DNA of 64,000 bases, taken from NCBI RefSeq assembly GCF_001458735.1, contig NZ_CZQA01000010.1:434001-498000 (forward strand), read 5' to 3'. Below the pieces are notes generated by a model. That model saw only the letters and a list, made by a program, of their open reading frames with translations, did no database searches and was not told the origin of the DNA. Each line of letters opens with the position of its first letter. Position 1 is the first letter of the stretch. This document shows positions 1-10,977 of the stretch, piece by piece. A program made the translations under genes and the position numbers. The DNA comes from Candidatus Nitrospira nitrosa (GTDB lineage: Bacteria; Nitrospirota; Nitrospiria; Nitrospirales; Nitrospiraceae).

Positions 1-513
1 TTAACCGTTAGCGCAATTGTTCTCTGACCATCATTCCTACTTAACCTTGCTTATCTAATTGTTTGGCTCTCTCTCAGATCAGCTAGTGTTCTAGCAATCT
101 CTGCTTGGCAGGATGGCTGAGTCCAGGAATTCATAAGAAGAGGAACCTTTGCAGAGAATATCCTTCTTCCTCCGTCAGGTGCTTGCCTGTCAACCGGTTA
201 CCTTTTTTAGACAAGCCGGGCAAGGAGCTCACAGGGATTCCGTTCTTGATGGAGCTGATGGCATTTTGAACTAGGAATGATCTGATTAATTCTCACTTTT
301 GCCAAGCCACCTCTCAAAACATTGGAGATTCGACTGGCTCTCAAGTGAAACTCTGAATTAATCAGACCTTCCCTAGCTCCCTCCGACCGAGATCGACGTT
401 GATGGCAGTAATCCCGTAGTCTACTGATTCGGCATATTGACGCAACGCTCGCGCAGAAATACAGGTTCGTCGGGATATGACCCACAGAAATCCCTTGGGG
501 TGTTCGTTATGAG
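1..513. other. Gene-poor stretch, no recognised gene
   Basis: I see no convincing gene here. One minus-strand open frame (207-485) would give about 92 residues but has a composition rich in Arg, Ser and Cys, no recognisable domain and no clear ribosome binding site, so I leave it out. The only structure I can point to is a perfect 12-bp inverted repeat (281-292 with 355-366) that could form a long-looped hairpin. The stretch lies just downstream of the gltBD operon, so it may simply be its 3' flank plus decayed sequence. Confidence 0.5.
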
Positions 514-1950
514 TTAGGAGAAGGACTTTTTTGCGGACCGATTCGCATGGAGATACCTGTCGATCCCTGCCGCCATCTTTCGGCCTTCGGCGATGGCCCA
601 GACGATCAGTGAGGCACCACGTTTGGTGTCGCCGCCGGCAAAAACGCCGTCGAGATTGGTCATGAAGTTGTCGTCAGCTACCACAGCTCCACGTGCGTCA
701 TATTTCACACCGAGGCTATCGAGCAAACCATTCCTGACGGGACCGGTGAAGCCCATGGCGAGCAGCACCAAATCGGCATTTATCTCAAATTCACTGTTAG
801 GCACCGGTGTGAACTTACCATTCTCAAACTTCACCCGATTGGCATGAAGCTTGGTCACTTGACCGTCGTGGCCGGAGAACTTCGTCGTGGACACACTCCA
901 TTGCCGGTCACAGCCTTCTTCATGAGCATGGGACGTACGGAGCTGCATCGGCCAGAGAGGCCAGGGAGTTGAGTCGGCCCGTTGCGGAGGAGGCTCCGGC
1001 AGCAATTCGAATTGATGGGCTTCTACACACCCTTGGCGATGTGCCGTACCGAGACAGTCCGACCCTGTATCGCCGCCGCCGATGATGACGACACGTTTCC
1101 CCTTCGCGGTGATTGGCTCTTCGGTCATGGGAATGCCGGCCGTACGCTTATTCTGCTGGGTGAGATACTCCATCGCCAGATGCACACCCTTCAGCTCACG
1201 CCCAGGAATCGGCAACTCACGAGCCAGCTCGGCACCCATCGTGAGTCCCACCGCGTCGAACTGCCGGCGCAACTGTTCACCGGTGATGTCTTTGCCGACA
1301 GCGACGCCGGTCCGAAACGTCACCCCTTCCACCTTCATCTGCTCTAGACGTCGGTCGATCACCCACTTTTCCATCTTAAAGTCAGGGATGCCGTAGCGCA
1401 GTAAGCCACCGATCCGATCGGACTTTTCGAAGACCGTCACAGCATGGCCTGCCCGAGCCAATTGCTGTGCGGCAGCCAATCCAGCCGGACCGGAACCGAC
1501 GATCGCCACGGTCTTCCCGGTGTTCACGACCGGCACGATCGGCGTAACAAAACCTTCGTTAAAACCCCGATCGACAATGTTCCATTCAATGACGCGGATG
1601 GACACCGGATCTTGGTTGATCCCGAGCACGCAAGCCCCTTCACAGGGGGCTGGGCAGAGACGTCCCGTAAATTCAGGGAAATTATTCGTGGTGTGCAGCG
1701 CCTTCAGCGCATCTTTCCAACGCCCGCGATAGACGAGATCGTTCCATTCCGGAATCAGATTGACGACTGGGCAACCGGTATGACCCTGGCAAAACGGTAC
1801 ACCGCAGTCCATGCAGCGCGCACCCTGAGCCTTGAGCTTCTCCTCAGGGATCGGTTCGTACATCTCCTTCCAATCGAGCACACGTAGCTCAATCGGCTTA
1901 CGCTTCGGGCCCTCACGGGCATATTTCATGAAACCCTTTGGATCACCCAT
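514..1950 (-). CDS. gltD: Glutamate synthase small subunit (NADPH/NADH-type)
   Basis: This is the small (beta) subunit of glutamate synthase, which takes electrons from NAD(P)H through FAD and iron-sulfur clusters to the large subunit for reductive formation of glutamate from 2-oxoglutarate and glutamine. The N-terminal part has the cysteine pattern of the 4Fe-4S domain (CMDCGVPFCQ, then GRLCPAPCEGACVLG). An FAD dinucleotide-binding motif follows (VGSGPAGLAAAQQLA), then a second nucleotide fold (VVIIGGGDTGSDC) and a C-terminal FAD motif (DGVFAGGDTKRGASL). The frame opens at a GTG at 1995, but I chose the ATG at 1950 because AGGAAA sits just upstream and the family usually starts near MGDPKGF. 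It follows gltB by about 100 bp on the same strand, so the two are probably co-transcribed. Length (478 residues) is normal for the family. Confidence 0.95.
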   Translation of the reverse strand: MGDPKGFMKYAREGPKRKPIELRVLDWKEMYEPIPEEKLKAQGARCMDCGVPFCQGHTGCPVVNLIPEWNDLVYRGRWKDALKALHTTNNFPEFTGRLCPAPCEGACVLGINQDPVSIRVIEWNIVDRGFNEGFVTPIVPVVNTGKTVAIVGSGPAGLAAAQQLARAGHAVTVFEKSDRIGGLLRYGIPDFKMEKWVIDRRLEQMKVEGVTFRTGVAVGKDITGEQLRRQFDAVGLTMGAELARELPIPGRELKGVHLAMEYLTQQNKRTAGIPMTEEPITAKGKRVVIIGGGDTGSDCLGTAHRQGCVEAHQFELLPEPPPQRADSTPWPLWPMQLRTSHAHEEGCDRQWSVSTTKFSGHDGQVTKLHANRVKFENGKFTPVPNSEFEINADLVLLAMGFTGPVRNGLLDSLGVKYDARGAVVADDNFMTNLDGVFAGGDTKRGASLIVWAIAEGRKMAAGIDRYLHANRSAKKSFS

Positions 1951-1957
1951 CTTTTTC

Positions 1958-2046
1958 CTAGTGCTGAGATCTGGGGACCGAGTGCTGAGTGCCACAATAT
2001 GAATATGAATTCATCGTCTTAGACCTCAGTCCTCGCTACTCAGTCC
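1958..2046. repeat. Short-word inverted-repeat spacer (GTGCTGAG / CTCAGTCC type)
   Basis: The gap between gltB and gltD is built from repeated short words: GTGCTGAG appears twice on the left, and CTCAGTCCT-like words appear twice on the right in the opposite sense, so the spacer can fold back on itself. The same vocabulary recurs in other spacers of this window (11731-11808, 59735-59760, 63366-63424). Function is unknown; an RNA hairpin in the gltB-gltD transcript is the simplest reading. Confidence 0.45.
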
Positions 2047-2050
2047 TGCT

Positions 2051-5000
2051 TTAGTGGACTGCACTCGCCTTCCGTTTCCGTTCCTCAAGGACACGCTTGT
2101 AATCGACCGGCATCACCTTGACGAACTTCGGCAAGGTCGTATCAAACGCATCGAGTATCTGTTTGGCCTTCCGACTTCCGGTATACATAAAGTGTTTCGT
2201 GAGCAGCCCATGAAGCAGCTGCTTGTCTTCCTTCGTGCTCAGCGTCTCCAGTTCGACCATTCCCGTATTGCAACGGCTCTGAAATGTTCCCTCATCATCC
2301 AGGACGAACGCCACGCCACCGGACATACCCGCAGCGAAGTTTCGACCGGTCATACCGAGGACTACCACTACACCACCCGTCATATATTCACAACCGTGAT
2401 CGCCTGTCCCTTCGACAACGGTTTGCGCTCCGCTGTTCCGCACGGCAAACCGCTCGCCCGCCATTCCATAAAAATAGGCTTCGCCCTGCGTCGCCCCATA
2501 CAGCGATGTATTGCCGATCAAAATCGTCTCCTCCGGATTATAGAGAATATTCTTCGGCGGAAAGACAATGATCTTACCTCCGGACAGCCCTTTTCCGATG
2601 TAGTCGTTGGACTCACCCTCCAGCGTCAAGGTGATACCCTTCGCGAGGAAGGCACCGAAGGATTGACCGGCTGAGCCGGAGAACTTGATCGAGATCGTGT
2701 CTTCCGGCAATCCATCCAGTCCATACTTTTTGGCGATCTTACTCGAGAGTACCGTGCCGGTCGTCCGGTTGATATTCCTGATAGGGAGATCGACCGTCAC
2801 CTTCTCACCCTTCTCAATCGCGGCCCGGCAAAGATCGACGAGCTTGTTGTCCAGAATATCCGCGAGACCATGATCCTGCTTCTGCACACAATACCGCGGC
2901 ACATCCACGGAAACATCCGGCGCCGTCAACAGCGGCGTCAGATCAAGTCCCTTGGCCTTCCAATGATCGACCGCTTTGGTAATCTTCAGCTTGTCGACAC
3001 GCCCCACCATCTCGTTGATCGTCCGAAAGCCGAGCTTTGCCATGAGTTGCCGTGCTTCTTCGGCCACGAAGAAGAGGTAGTTGACAATATGTTCCGGCTT
3101 GCCGTTGAACTTCTTGCGTAGTTCAGGATCTTGCGTCGCAATTCCGACAGGACAGGTATTCAGATGGCACTTGCGCATCATAATGCAGCCTTCGACAATC
3201 AGCGGGGCTGTCGCGAACCCGTACTCTTCCGCGCCAAGCAACGTGGCAATGACCACATCTCGGCCGGTCTTCATCTGGCCATCTGTTTCAACTCGGATAC
3301 GCCCTCGCAAGTCGTTGAGCACCAATGTCTGATGCGTCTCTGCCAACCCAAGCTCCCAAGGAATGCCTGCGTATTTAATGGATGAGAGCGGCGACGCGCC
3401 TGTGCCGCCGGAGTCTCCACTGATGAGCACTTTATCTGCATGGGCCTTCGCAACTCCGGCCGCGACCGTCCCGACACCGACCTCCGATACCAATTTCACC
3501 GAGACACCGGCATCAGGATTCGAATTCTTTAGATCGAAAATCAGTTGGGCCAAATCCTCGATCGAATAGATGTCGTGGTGAGGCGGAGGTGAGATCAGCT
3601 GCACACCAGGTGTGGCATAGCGAAAGCGAGCGATGTTCTCGTCCACTTTGTGACCGGGCAACTGGCCCCCTTCTCCCGGTTTCGCCCCCTGCGCCATCTT
3701 GATCTGCAGTTCCCGCGCATTCACAAGATAATGCGCCGTGACTCCGAATCGGGCCGACGCCACCTGTTTAATGTAACTATTCTTGGAATCGCCGTTCGGC
3801 AAGGGAATGAACCGCTCCGGATCCTCCCCACCTTCACCCGTATTGCTCTTGCCGCCAAGCCGATTCATCGCGATTGCCAGCGTTTCATGCGCTTCTTTGC
3901 TGATCGAACCGAAAGACATGGCACCGGTGTTGAAGCGCTTGACAATTTCCTTAGCTGATTCCACCTCTTCAATCGGAATGGGCTGAGGATCGAACTTGAA
4001 GTCCAGCAACCCACGAAGGTTCGAGCGCCGCTTGCCCTCATCATTCACGACCTGCGCAAACTCCGCGTACGTCTTCGGGTCGTTTGAGCGGCTGGCATGT
4101 TGTAGCTTATAGATCGTCTCCGGATTCCAGTTATGATGCTCACCCTGGATGCGGTAGTGAATTTCGCCTCCGAAGTCGAGTTGGCGGATCGCGGCCGGCT
4201 CGTAGGCCACGCGATGGCGGCGCAACGTCTCTTCCCCGATTTCGCGGATACCGACCCCTTCGACACGCGACGGTGTGCCGGTGAAGTATCGATCGATCAA
4301 TTCGCGATTCAACCCGATCGCCTCGAAGATCTGCGCACCGCAGTAAGACTGCACGGTGGAGATTCCCATTTTTGAGAAGATCTTGAGCAGCCCCTTGTTG
4401 ATGGCCTTGATAAATTTCCCCTCCGCCGTCTGCGCATCGAGCCCTTCGGGCAGATAGCTGTCACGTTCCATATCCACCAGCGATTCGAACACCAGATATG
4501 GGTTGATCGTTCCTGCACCATAGCCGATCAAACAGGCGAACTGATGCACATCGCGTGGTTCACCCGTTTCCAAGATCAACCCTACTTCGGTTCTTGTACA
4601 CTCTCGAACCAGGTGGTGGTGAACGGCAGAGATACCAATCAAACTTGGAATCGGCGCCCATTGCTCGTTCACCCCACGATCGCTCAAGATCAGGAACTTG
4701 TAGCCTTCCTTGATGGCGTGCGAGGCTTGCTGACAGAGCTCATCGACCGCCTCGCCAAGCCCATCCGGTCCTTCGGCGACGCGGAACAGCATCCGGAGTG
4801 TCTTGCTTTTGAAGTGCGGATCGGAAATACCACGGATCTTTTGCAAATCGGCGTTCGTGAGAATCGGCTGCTGCACCTTGATACGGCGGCAGGACTCAGG
4901 CGATTCATCCATCAAGTTCGGCTTCGGACCGATGTTGGTCACCAGCGACATCACGAGCTGTTCTCGAATCGGGTCGATCGGCGGATTCGTGACCTGTGCG

Positions 5001-6568
5001 AAGAGCTGCTTGAAATACTTGAACAGGAGCTGCGGTCGATCGGACAGCACCGCCAACGGAGTGTCGGTTCCCATTGAGGAAATCGCCTCTTCCCCCATCA
5101 CGATCATCGGTGTGATGACCATCTTCAGTTCTTCAACCGTGTACCCGAAGGCCTGCTGCCGCTGGCGAATCGTGGGGTGGTCCGGCTGCGGAACATTGAG
5201 CGGATCCGGCAGCTCGTCCAGCGACACACCATATTGCGTGACCCAACTCCGATAGGGTTTGCGACCGACGATTCCAGCTTTAATCTCTTCATCGTCGATG
5301 ATGCGACCCTGCACCGTATCGACGAGGAACATACGACCCGGTTGGAGCCGTCCCTTCATCCTGATATCTTTCGCCTCAGCCGGCAGAACCCCGGCCTCAG
5401 ACGCGAGAACCACCAGACCATCGGTGGTCACGTGATACCGGCAGGGGCGCAGCCCATTTCGATCCAGCGTTGCCCCGATCAACTTACCGTCTGTAAAACA
5501 CACAGCCGCGGGCCCATCCCACGGTTCCATCATTGCCGCGTGATACTGATAAAACCCGCGACGATCTAAATCCATCTGTGGATTCGCCACCCACGGCTCC
5601 GGAATCAACATCATCATGGCATGCGGCAGCGAACGGCCACCAAGCAGCAGAAATTCCAAGGCATTGTCCAAGCAGGCCGAGTCGCTTTGATCCTCGGAGA
5701 CGATCGGGAAGAGCTTCTCCATGTCTTTCCCGAATTGCTCTGAATGAAGGCGCCCTTGACGTGCCTTCATCCAATTGACGTTCCCCTTGAGTGTATTGAT
5801 CTCGCCGTTATGGCACACATACCGATAGGGATGGGCCCGGGGCCAGGTGGGAAACGTATTGGTACTGAAGCGCGAGTGCACAAGCGCCAGTGCGCTGACC
5901 ATCCGTTCATCAGTGAGATCCTGATAGTAAGCCGCCATTTGATGCGGCAACAACAACCCCTTATAGACGATGGTGTTGGCTGACAGGCTCGGAACATAGA
6001 AGTGCTCTCGTCCTTGAATGGCCGATTCTGCCACAGCCTTTTCGACTCGCTTGCGAACAACGTAGAGTTTTCGCTCGAACTGAGTTTCGTTTAACGCATC
6101 TCTCGCGACGAAAACCTGTCGCATGAACGGTTCTGTCGTTCGTGCAAGAGCACCGATCTGATCACTCTTGACCGGCACATCGCGCCAACCGAGTAGACGT
6201 AGACCTTCCTCTGTAATAATCTCGTTGAATACCTTCTCGCAGAGCCGCCGAGAGTCGGTATTGGGAGGTAGAAATAGCTGACCAACCCCGTACTCGCCCA
6301 GATCCGGCAGGGAGACACCTACATCGCCCACAACCCGCTTCAGAAATGAGTGTGGAGTCTGCAGCAGAATACCCGCCCCGTCTCCGGTGTGGGAATCAGC
6401 CCCCTGGGCCCCTCTGTGTGTCAAATTCTCTAAAACTTGAAGTCCTTTACGGACAATGTCATGGGATTTTTTCCCTTTGATATTGACGACGAAACCAATC
6501 CCACAGGAATCCTTCTCGTATTGCGGATCGTAGAGTCCCTGTCGGTGGGGAAATCCAGGAATAGTCAT
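2051..6568 (-). CDS. gltB: Glutamate synthase large subunit
   Basis: The large subunit of glutamate synthase hydrolyses glutamine in an N-terminal class II amidotransferase domain and channels ammonia to an FMN-binding synthase domain. The frame begins with TTG at 6589, but the ATG at 6568 ([15 protein letters not shown]) is a better start. It puts the catalytic cysteine of KDSCGIGF at residue 22, behind a short propeptide as is usual. Further motifs are the amidotransferase block around FSTNTFPTW, the synthase and FMN core (about 830-1200, including SGGTGASP), the 3Fe-4S cysteines in [12 protein letters not shown] near residue 1130, and the C-terminal GXGXG beta-helix. At about 1505 residues it is full length. 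Together with gltD it forms the ammonia-assimilation operon, fitting for a cell that also encodes an ammonium channel in this window. Confidence 0.96.
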   Translation of the reverse strand: MTIPGFPHRQGLYDPQYEKDSCGIGFVVNIKGKKSHDIVRKGLQVLENLTHRGAQGADSHTGDGAGILLQTPHSFLKRVVGDVGVSLPDLGEYGVGQLFLPPNTDSRRLCEKVFNEIITEEGLRLLGWRDVPVKSDQIGALARTTEPFMRQVFVARDALNETQFERKLYVVRKRVEKAVAESAIQGREHFYVPSLSANTIVYKGLLLPHQMAAYYQDLTDERMVSALALVHSRFSTNTFPTWPRAHPYRYVCHNGEINTLKGNVNWMKARQGRLHSEQFGKDMEKLFPIVSEDQSDSACLDNALEFLLLGGRSLPHAMMMLIPEPWVANPQMDLDRRGFYQYHAAMMEPWDGPAAVCFTDGKLIGATLDRNGLRPCRYHVTTDGLVVLASEAGVLPAEAKDIRMKGRLQPGRMFLVDTVQGRIIDDEEIKAGIVGRKPYRSWVTQYGVSLDELPDPLNVPQPDHPTIRQRQQAFGYTVEELKMVITPMIVMGEEAISSMGTDTPLAVLSDRPQLLFKYFKQLFAQVTNPPIDPIREQLVMSLVTNIGPKPNLMDESPESCRRIKVQQPILTNADLQKIRGISDPHFKSKTLRMLFRVAEGPDGLGEAVDELCQQASHAIKEGYKFLILSDRGVNEQWAPIPSLIGISAVHHHLVRECTRTEVGLILETGEPRDVHQFACLIGYGAGTINPYLVFESLVDMERDSYLPEGLDAQTAEGKFIKAINKGLLKIFSKMGISTVQSYCGAQIFEAIGLNRELIDRYFTGTPSRVEGVGIREIGEETLRRHRVAYEPAAIRQLDFGGEIHYRIQGEHHNWNPETIYKLQHASRSNDPKTYAEFAQVVNDEGKRRSNLRGLLDFKFDPQPIPIEEVESAKEIVKRFNTGAMSFGSISKEAHETLAIAMNRLGGKSNTGEGGEDPERFIPLPNGDSKNSYIKQVASARFGVTAHYLVNARELQIKMAQGAKPGEGGQLPGHKVDENIARFRYATPGVQLISPPPHHDIYSIEDLAQLIFDLKNSNPDAGVSVKLVSEVGVGTVAAGVAKAHADKVLISGDSGGTGASPLSSIKYAGIPWELGLAETHQTLVLNDLRGRIRVETDGQMKTGRDVVIATLLGAEEYGFATAPLIVEGCIMMRKCHLNTCPVGIATQDPELRKKFNGKPEHIVNYLFFVAEEARQLMAKLGFRTINEMVGRVDKLKITKAVDHWKAKGLDLTPLLTAPDVSVDVPRYCVQKQDHGLADILDNKLVDLCRAAIEKGEKVTVDLPIRNINRTTGTVLSSKIAKKYGLDGLPEDTISIKFSGSAGQSFGAFLAKGITLTLEGESNDYIGKGLSGGKIIVFPPKNILYNPEETILIGNTSLYGATQGEAYFYGMAGERFAVRNSGAQTVVEGTGDHGCEYMTGGVVVVLGMTGRNFAAGMSGGVAFVLDDEGTFQSRCNTGMVELETLSTKEDKQLLHGLLTKHFMYTGSRKAKQILDAFDTTLPKFVKVMPVDYKRVLEERKRKASAVH

Positions 6569-6766
6569 AGATCTATCTCGTTCAAACAATGGACGTTTTG
6601 TCTATAATGGATGGCATGGGGACGAAGCAAGCACCCTTGGAGTGGACGCACCTTACCATCCGCATCCAGGGTGAACCTCACTCGCGTGGGTTAATTATGT
6701 TGAGAACTTACTGGATGGGTCCTTCCTCTGTCAAGATTGCATCGGGCTTATACCCCTTTCATTTGC

Positions 6767-6796
6767 TTGACTTTATTTCCTTGGCTGCCATACCAT
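6767..6796 (+). promoter_or_regulatory. Possible sigma-70 type promoter for the polyprenyl synthase gene
   Basis: TTGACT (6767-6772) and TACCAT (6791-6796) are separated by 18 bp, upstream of the polyprenyl diphosphate synthase gene. If real, transcription would begin near 6803, which fits the downstream ATG at 6840 better than the first ATG at 6804. A second candidate, TTCAAA-16 bp-TATAAT (6581-6608), lies farther upstream and would give a leader of about 200 nt. Neither is proved by sequence alone. Confidence 0.3.
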
Positions 6797-6803
6797 CCGC
6801 GGC

Positions 6804-7808
6804 ATGACACAAGGTCCAGTCATCGCTACTCTACACAGCATGTCAGATGTGTGGGAGTCCTATCGGACGGAGCTGGATGGAGTAGAGGATCGCGTACGGA
6901 AGAACCTCGATTCCAGCGTGACCTTGGTCAATACCGTCGCCGCACACATCTTGAGTGGCGGAGGAAAGCGTGTCAGACCCCTTCTCCTACTGCTCTCCGC
7001 CCGCCTCTGTGGATATGCGGGAGCTGAACATCACCAACTTGGCAGTATTGTTGAATTCATTCATACCGCGACCCTCCTACACGACGATGTCGTGGATGAT
7101 GCCGATCTCCGGAGGGGAAGACGAACCGCGCGCAAGGTGTGGGGAAACCAAATCAGCATTCTGGTCGGCGACTACCTCTATACGAAAGCGATGTGCAAGG
7201 TCGTCGAATTTCAAAGTCAGGGGATTAATGAAGTCCTCGCCGAGGCCTGTAAGAAGATGGCAGAAGGGGAAGTGCTGCAGCTCTACTACAATGGAAACCC
7301 CTCAATGCCCGAGATCGATTACATCAAAATCGTCGAGCACAAGACGGCGGGGTTGATTGCAGCGGCTTGCCGCATGGGGGCCATTCTCGCGGAAGCATCT
7401 GAGTCGCAACAGGACGCCCTGTTTCGCTTCGGCCAGTATCTCGGCATCGCTTTCCAGGTCGCGGACGACACATTGGATTATATTGCGAACGGCGAATCGC
7501 TCGGCAAAACGATCGGGCAGGATCTGCGTCAAGGAAAGGCGACGCTGCCGCTGCTGCATTTGTTGCAGCAGTGTTCAGAGCAGGACCGTCAGATGATCAA
7601 GGACCGCATGGAGACGCGGACACTGAGCACGACGGACTTGGAGCGCATTCTTTCGTTGATGGCCAATTTTGGGTCGATCACCTATGCCATGGATCGCGCA
7701 CGCGCCTATATCACAGCTGCGAAGGATGAACTGGACTGCTTCGAGGATAGTACGGCGCGGCGCGCCCTATCCGTCGCTGCGGATTATATGATTACCCGAG
7801 ACCGGTAA
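6804..7808 (+). CDS. Long-chain all-trans polyprenyl diphosphate synthase
   Basis: This enzyme condenses isopentenyl diphosphate units onto an allylic starter to make the side chain of a respiratory quinone. The two aspartate-rich magnesium sites are present: LLHDDVVDDADLRRG near residue 93 and QVADDTLDYIANG in the second half. The substrate-anchoring GGGKRVRPLLLLL motif is present near residue 50. The 334-residue length and the lack of a short-chain signature before the first Asp-rich motif favour an octaprenyl or solanesyl type (IspB-like), but chain length cannot be read with certainty. The ORF opens at ATG 6804, yet the ATG at 6840 (MSDVWESYR) may be the real start because related proteins begin close to there. 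It is transcribed divergently from gltB. Confidence 0.9.
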   Translation: MTQGPVIATLHSMSDVWESYRTELDGVEDRVRKNLDSSVTLVNTVAAHILSGGGKRVRPLLLLLSARLCGYAGAEHHQLGSIVEFIHTATLLHDDVVDDADLRRGRRTARKVWGNQISILVGDYLYTKAMCKVVEFQSQGINEVLAEACKKMAEGEVLQLYYNGNPSMPEIDYIKIVEHKTAGLIAAACRMGAILAEASESQQDALFRFGQYLGIAFQVADDTLDYIANGESLGKTIGQDLRQGKATLPLLHLLQQCSEQDRQMIKDRMETRTLSTTDLERILSLMANFGSITYAMDRARAYITAAKDELDCFEDSTARRALSVAADYMITRDR

Positions 7809-7940
7809 CAGTCTTCCCGCCAGTCGGAAAGACGCCTGGCCGTGGGAGCGGCACGGCGTAGGGCGAAAGGACCCCGCTCTCTCCTGTAACCATCAAACCG
7901 TCGTCGCGATTACGACCACGACATTGCCAGGGAGTTGCTC

Positions 7941-9266
7941 ATGTCACAGGTTTTTCCGTTCCACGGGCTGCGGTACGATCAGACGCTTGTCGGGGCGATC
8001 ACCGATGTCATCTCCCCACCGTACGATATTATCGATACAGCCGGACAGAAACAGCTCCATGACCGACATCCCCACAATATCATCCGTATGGAGCTTGGGC
8101 TTGACCAGCCCGGTGACAGTCCAACGCACAACCGCTACACCCGTGCCGCTTCGACATTGAAAAGCTGGATCACGGAGGGAATTCTCAAGCGCGATGCGCA
8201 ACCGACCATCTATTACCACACCATTGAATACCGTCCCCCCTACTCCGCTCCCGATGCTCCGAAGAAGCTGCTGCGTGGATTCCTAACACTGGTCAAATTG
8301 GAAGCACTGGACTCGGGGCATATCTACCCGCATGAAAACACCCGTGCCGCAGCAAAGACGGATCGGTTGAATCTCATTGAGGCCTGTCGAGCGAATTTTA
8401 GCCCAATCTGGTCCCTGTACTCGGATCCACAGGGAACCATCATCCAACGTTTGGAAGCCGAGACTAACGGCAAACCAGCCTGCTATGACTTCCAGGATGA
8501 GGCTGGTTGTCGAGAGTGCCTGTGGACCGTGACCGACCACACCGTGCTGAAACAGATTACTGAGGCCATGCAGAGTAAGCCGCTGTTCATTGCGGACGGC
8601 CATCACCGCTACGAAACGGCGTTGAATTATCAAAAGCTGCGACGACAACAGGCCTCCACACAGACAGGCCTCCAGCCCTATGATTCAGTCCTCATGTTAC
8701 TCGCCCCGCTTGAAGATCCAGGTCTGACGGTGTTACCAACGCACCGGGTCACCACCACCCCGTTACCTCCGTTCGAACAAATCAAGCGGATGCTGGGCGA
8801 GGTGTTCGAGTTTCGAGAATTTCCCTTTACCCCATCCTCCCATGAACAGGTCCGTACCCAGTTCCTCACCAGCTTACGGACGGAAGGAACGAAGGCACCG
8901 GTGTTTGGCCTCGCGAGACAAGCTGATTCTCGCTACATGACCCTCACGTTGAAGCCAAGTCATCGACCTTCAGCAACGGCTTCACCTCGCACCAAACTCG
9001 ACGTCTCCTTGCTGCAACAACTCATCGTCACAACGCTCTGTCAGACCCAACAGGAGCAGGAAGCGATTCTCTACACCAAGGATGACCTTGAGGCGCTCGA
9101 TTGGGTGCACCGTGGCACAGGGACCGGAGCCTTTCTGCTCAACGCGACCAAAGTCAGCGAAGTCCAGGCGGTTGCAGCGGCGGGAGAACGCATGCCGCAC
9201 AAGTCCACGTATTTTTATCCGAAACCGTTGACCGGGCTCGTCATCAATGTAATGGACAGTCAGTGA
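7941..9266 (+). CDS. DUF1015 family protein
   Basis: The protein belongs to the DUF1015 family (also described as SerC-like regulators), whose biochemical role is not firmly established. It shows the family hallmarks: the N-terminal FPFHGLRYD, SPPYDII, the central IYPHENTRAAAKTDRLNL block and FIADGHHRYETALNYQ. The conserved His and Asp residues suggest a metal or nucleotide site, but this is inference. The open frame begins at a TTG (7935); I chose ATG 7941, which has GGAG at 7931-7934 with good spacing. It sits between the polyprenyl synthase and a response regulator on the same strand, without an obvious functional link. The length of about 441 residues is usual. Confidence 0.88.
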   Translation: MSQVFPFHGLRYDQTLVGAITDVISPPYDIIDTAGQKQLHDRHPHNIIRMELGLDQPGDSPTHNRYTRAASTLKSWITEGILKRDAQPTIYYHTIEYRPPYSAPDAPKKLLRGFLTLVKLEALDSGHIYPHENTRAAAKTDRLNLIEACRANFSPIWSLYSDPQGTIIQRLEAETNGKPACYDFQDEAGCRECLWTVTDHTVLKQITEAMQSKPLFIADGHHRYETALNYQKLRRQQASTQTGLQPYDSVLMLLAPLEDPGLTVLPTHRVTTTPLPPFEQIKRMLGEVFEFREFPFTPSSHEQVRTQFLTSLRTEGTKAPVFGLARQADSRYMTLTLKPSHRPSATASPRTKLDVSLLQQLIVTTLCQTQQEQEAILYTKDDLEALDWVHRGTGTGAFLLNATKVSEVQAVAAAGERMPHKSTYFYPKPLTGLVINVMDSQ

Positions 9267-9360
9267 GGGGTGGTGAGTGGGTAGCAGGGAGTTATCAGTG
9301 CGAGAGCATGCACCAGCCTCGTTGCTTCACGCGTACCCCATCACACCACACGTCTGACGT

Positions 9361-10728
9361 ATGAACGCAAAGATCCTCATCGTTGACGACGATCCAGACA
9401 TCGTACTGATGCTGGAGGATCGACTCCAGGCCTCCGGATACGAGACCGTTGTCGCACTCGAGGGACAGCAGGCTCTTGATGTCATTGTGCATGAGTCGCC
9501 TCACCTCGTCCTGCTGGATCTGACACTACCCAAGCTCTCCGGCCTCGATGTGCTCAAGCGCTTAGCCCAGATGAAACCGGCGGACAGCCCGCCGGTCATT
9601 GTGATGACCGCGCATGCTTCCATTCAGGCCGCCGTCGAAGCCATGAAAGAAGGCGCGTACGACTTTCTGACCAAGCCTCTCGACAATGACCACCTCCTCA
9701 TCGTCATCCGTAAAGCACTGGAACGAGATACGCTCCGACGGCAGGTCGCTTACCTCCGCTCTGAGGTCGACGGCCGTTACGCGAATATCGTCGGCAACAG
9801 CCCGTCGGTGCGCTCCGTCGTTGAAGCAGCACAGCGAGCCGCCAAGTCCGATGCAGGGGTATTACTGCTGGGGGAGAGTGGGACAGGGAAAGAGCTCTTT
9901 GCACGTTCGATCCATCAGTGGAGCCCTCGTTGTACCATGCCGCTCATCGTCATCAACTGTGTGGCATTGACCGAGACACTCCTTGAGAATGAACTCTTCG
10001 GCCACGAGCGTGGGGCATTCACAGGAGCGGATCGACAGCAAAAAGGTAAATTGGAAATGGCCGACGGGGGCACGGTCTTCCTGGACGAAATCGGCGATAT
10101 GCCGCTCACCTTGCAAGCCAAGTTGCTTCGTGTGCTTCAAGACCGGGAGTTCCAACGCGTCGGTGGGTCCAAGACCGTATCAGTCAACATCCGCATCATC
10201 GCCGCTACCAATAGAGATCTTCGTCAGGCCGTCAAAGCTGGCCAGTTCCGGGAAGATCTGTATTTTCGGCTCAATGTCGTCACACTGACGCTCCCGCCGC
10301 TCCGTGAGCGGCAAGGAGATGTCCCAGCGCTTGCACAATTCTTCTTGGAGCGACATACGCGAGATGCCAAGCGCCCCGGTATGGTCCTCAGTGCGGCTGC
10401 CGTGGAGGCACTAACCCGTTACCCATGGCCCGGCAACATCCGCGAGTTAGACAACGTCATCGCGCGAGCTGTCGTCCTGAGCCCCAAAGACACAATCGAG
10501 CCGGATATGTTGGCACTCCTGTCGGATGACGCAGAGCTGCGCAAAAATGAAGATGAGGCACTACAATCCTACCTCGACCTGCCTTACCATGAATCCATGG
10601 AAGAACACAGCCGCTACATTATCACACGAGCCATGGAACGGGCCGAGGGCAATCAAACCAAGGCCGCCGAATCGCTCAAACTCCAGCGCACCTATCTCGC
10701 ACGCCTTCTCAAACACCAAAAAGTCTGA
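9361..10728 (+). CDS. Sigma-54 dependent response regulator (NtrC family)
   Basis: A three-domain activator of sigma-54 RNA polymerase. The receiver domain (residues 1-120) has the acidic pocket (VDDDPD) and the phosphoacceptor Asp53 in [11 protein letters not shown]. The AAA+ domain has Walker A GESGTGKE, the sigma-54 contact loop GAFTGA, Walker [11 protein letters not shown] and the arginine-finger region. The C-terminus is a Fis-type helix-turn-helix ([19 protein letters not shown]). No histidine kinase gene lies next to it, so it is an orphan here and its signal is unknown. The start at ATG 9361 has only a weak ribosome binding site, but it gives a complete receiver domain. A MITE-like repeat follows its stop codon directly. 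Confidence 0.94.
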   Translation: MNAKILIVDDDPDIVLMLEDRLQASGYETVVALEGQQALDVIVHESPHLVLLDLTLPKLSGLDVLKRLAQMKPADSPPVIVMTAHASIQAAVEAMKEGAYDFLTKPLDNDHLLIVIRKALERDTLRRQVAYLRSEVDGRYANIVGNSPSVRSVVEAAQRAAKSDAGVLLLGESGTGKELFARSIHQWSPRCTMPLIVINCVALTETLLENELFGHERGAFTGADRQQKGKLEMADGGTVFLDEIGDMPLTLQAKLLRVLQDREFQRVGGSKTVSVNIRIIAATNRDLRQAVKAGQFREDLYFRLNVVTLTLPPLRERQGDVPALAQFFLERHTRDAKRPGMVLSAAAVEALTRYPWPGNIRELDNVIARAVVLSPKDTIEPDMLALLSDDAELRKNEDEALQSYLDLPYHESMEEHSRYIITRAMERAEGNQTKAAESLKLQRTYLARLLKHQKV

Positions 10729-10730
10729 CC

Positions 10731-10848
10731 GGACGCTGGAAAAGTCCGCCAGCGGCGCTCTCACATCGCTCAGAGGCTCAACGTACCGAAGCGTACGCCT
10801 CCCCCCCTCGCTTGCTATGGTCTTGCTGGACGGCCGTTTTGAGCGTCC
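10731..10848. repeat. MITE-like palindromic repeat, copy A
   Basis: A 118-bp element whose ends are inverted repeats (GGACGCTGGAAAA on the left, TTTTGAGCGTCC on the right). Its interior matches, in opposite orientation, the element at 40731-40838. The shared core includes CTCAGAGGCTCAACG followed by TACCGAAGCGTACGCCTC, which itself contains a small CGTAC/GTACG hairpin. It sits immediately after the response-regulator stop codon. Terminal inverted repeats, small size and lack of coding capacity suggest a non-autonomous mobile element or a REP-like unit. Confidence 0.75.
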
Positions 10849-10977
10849 TAAGGCTATTGTGGCGCGAGTGCCGCACGGAAATTCAACCGAAAGTTTTGGG
10901 AATGGCCGAGCTTGGCACAAGCCGCTGAGCGACCCATCGTATTCGGCCAGACGGCACGCTGTTGACAAGCGTTGTGA

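Noticed and set aside
207..485. A 92-residue minus-strand open frame left of gltD
   Set aside because: Composition is rich in Arg, Ser and Cys, with no recognisable domain and no ribosome binding site; probably chance.
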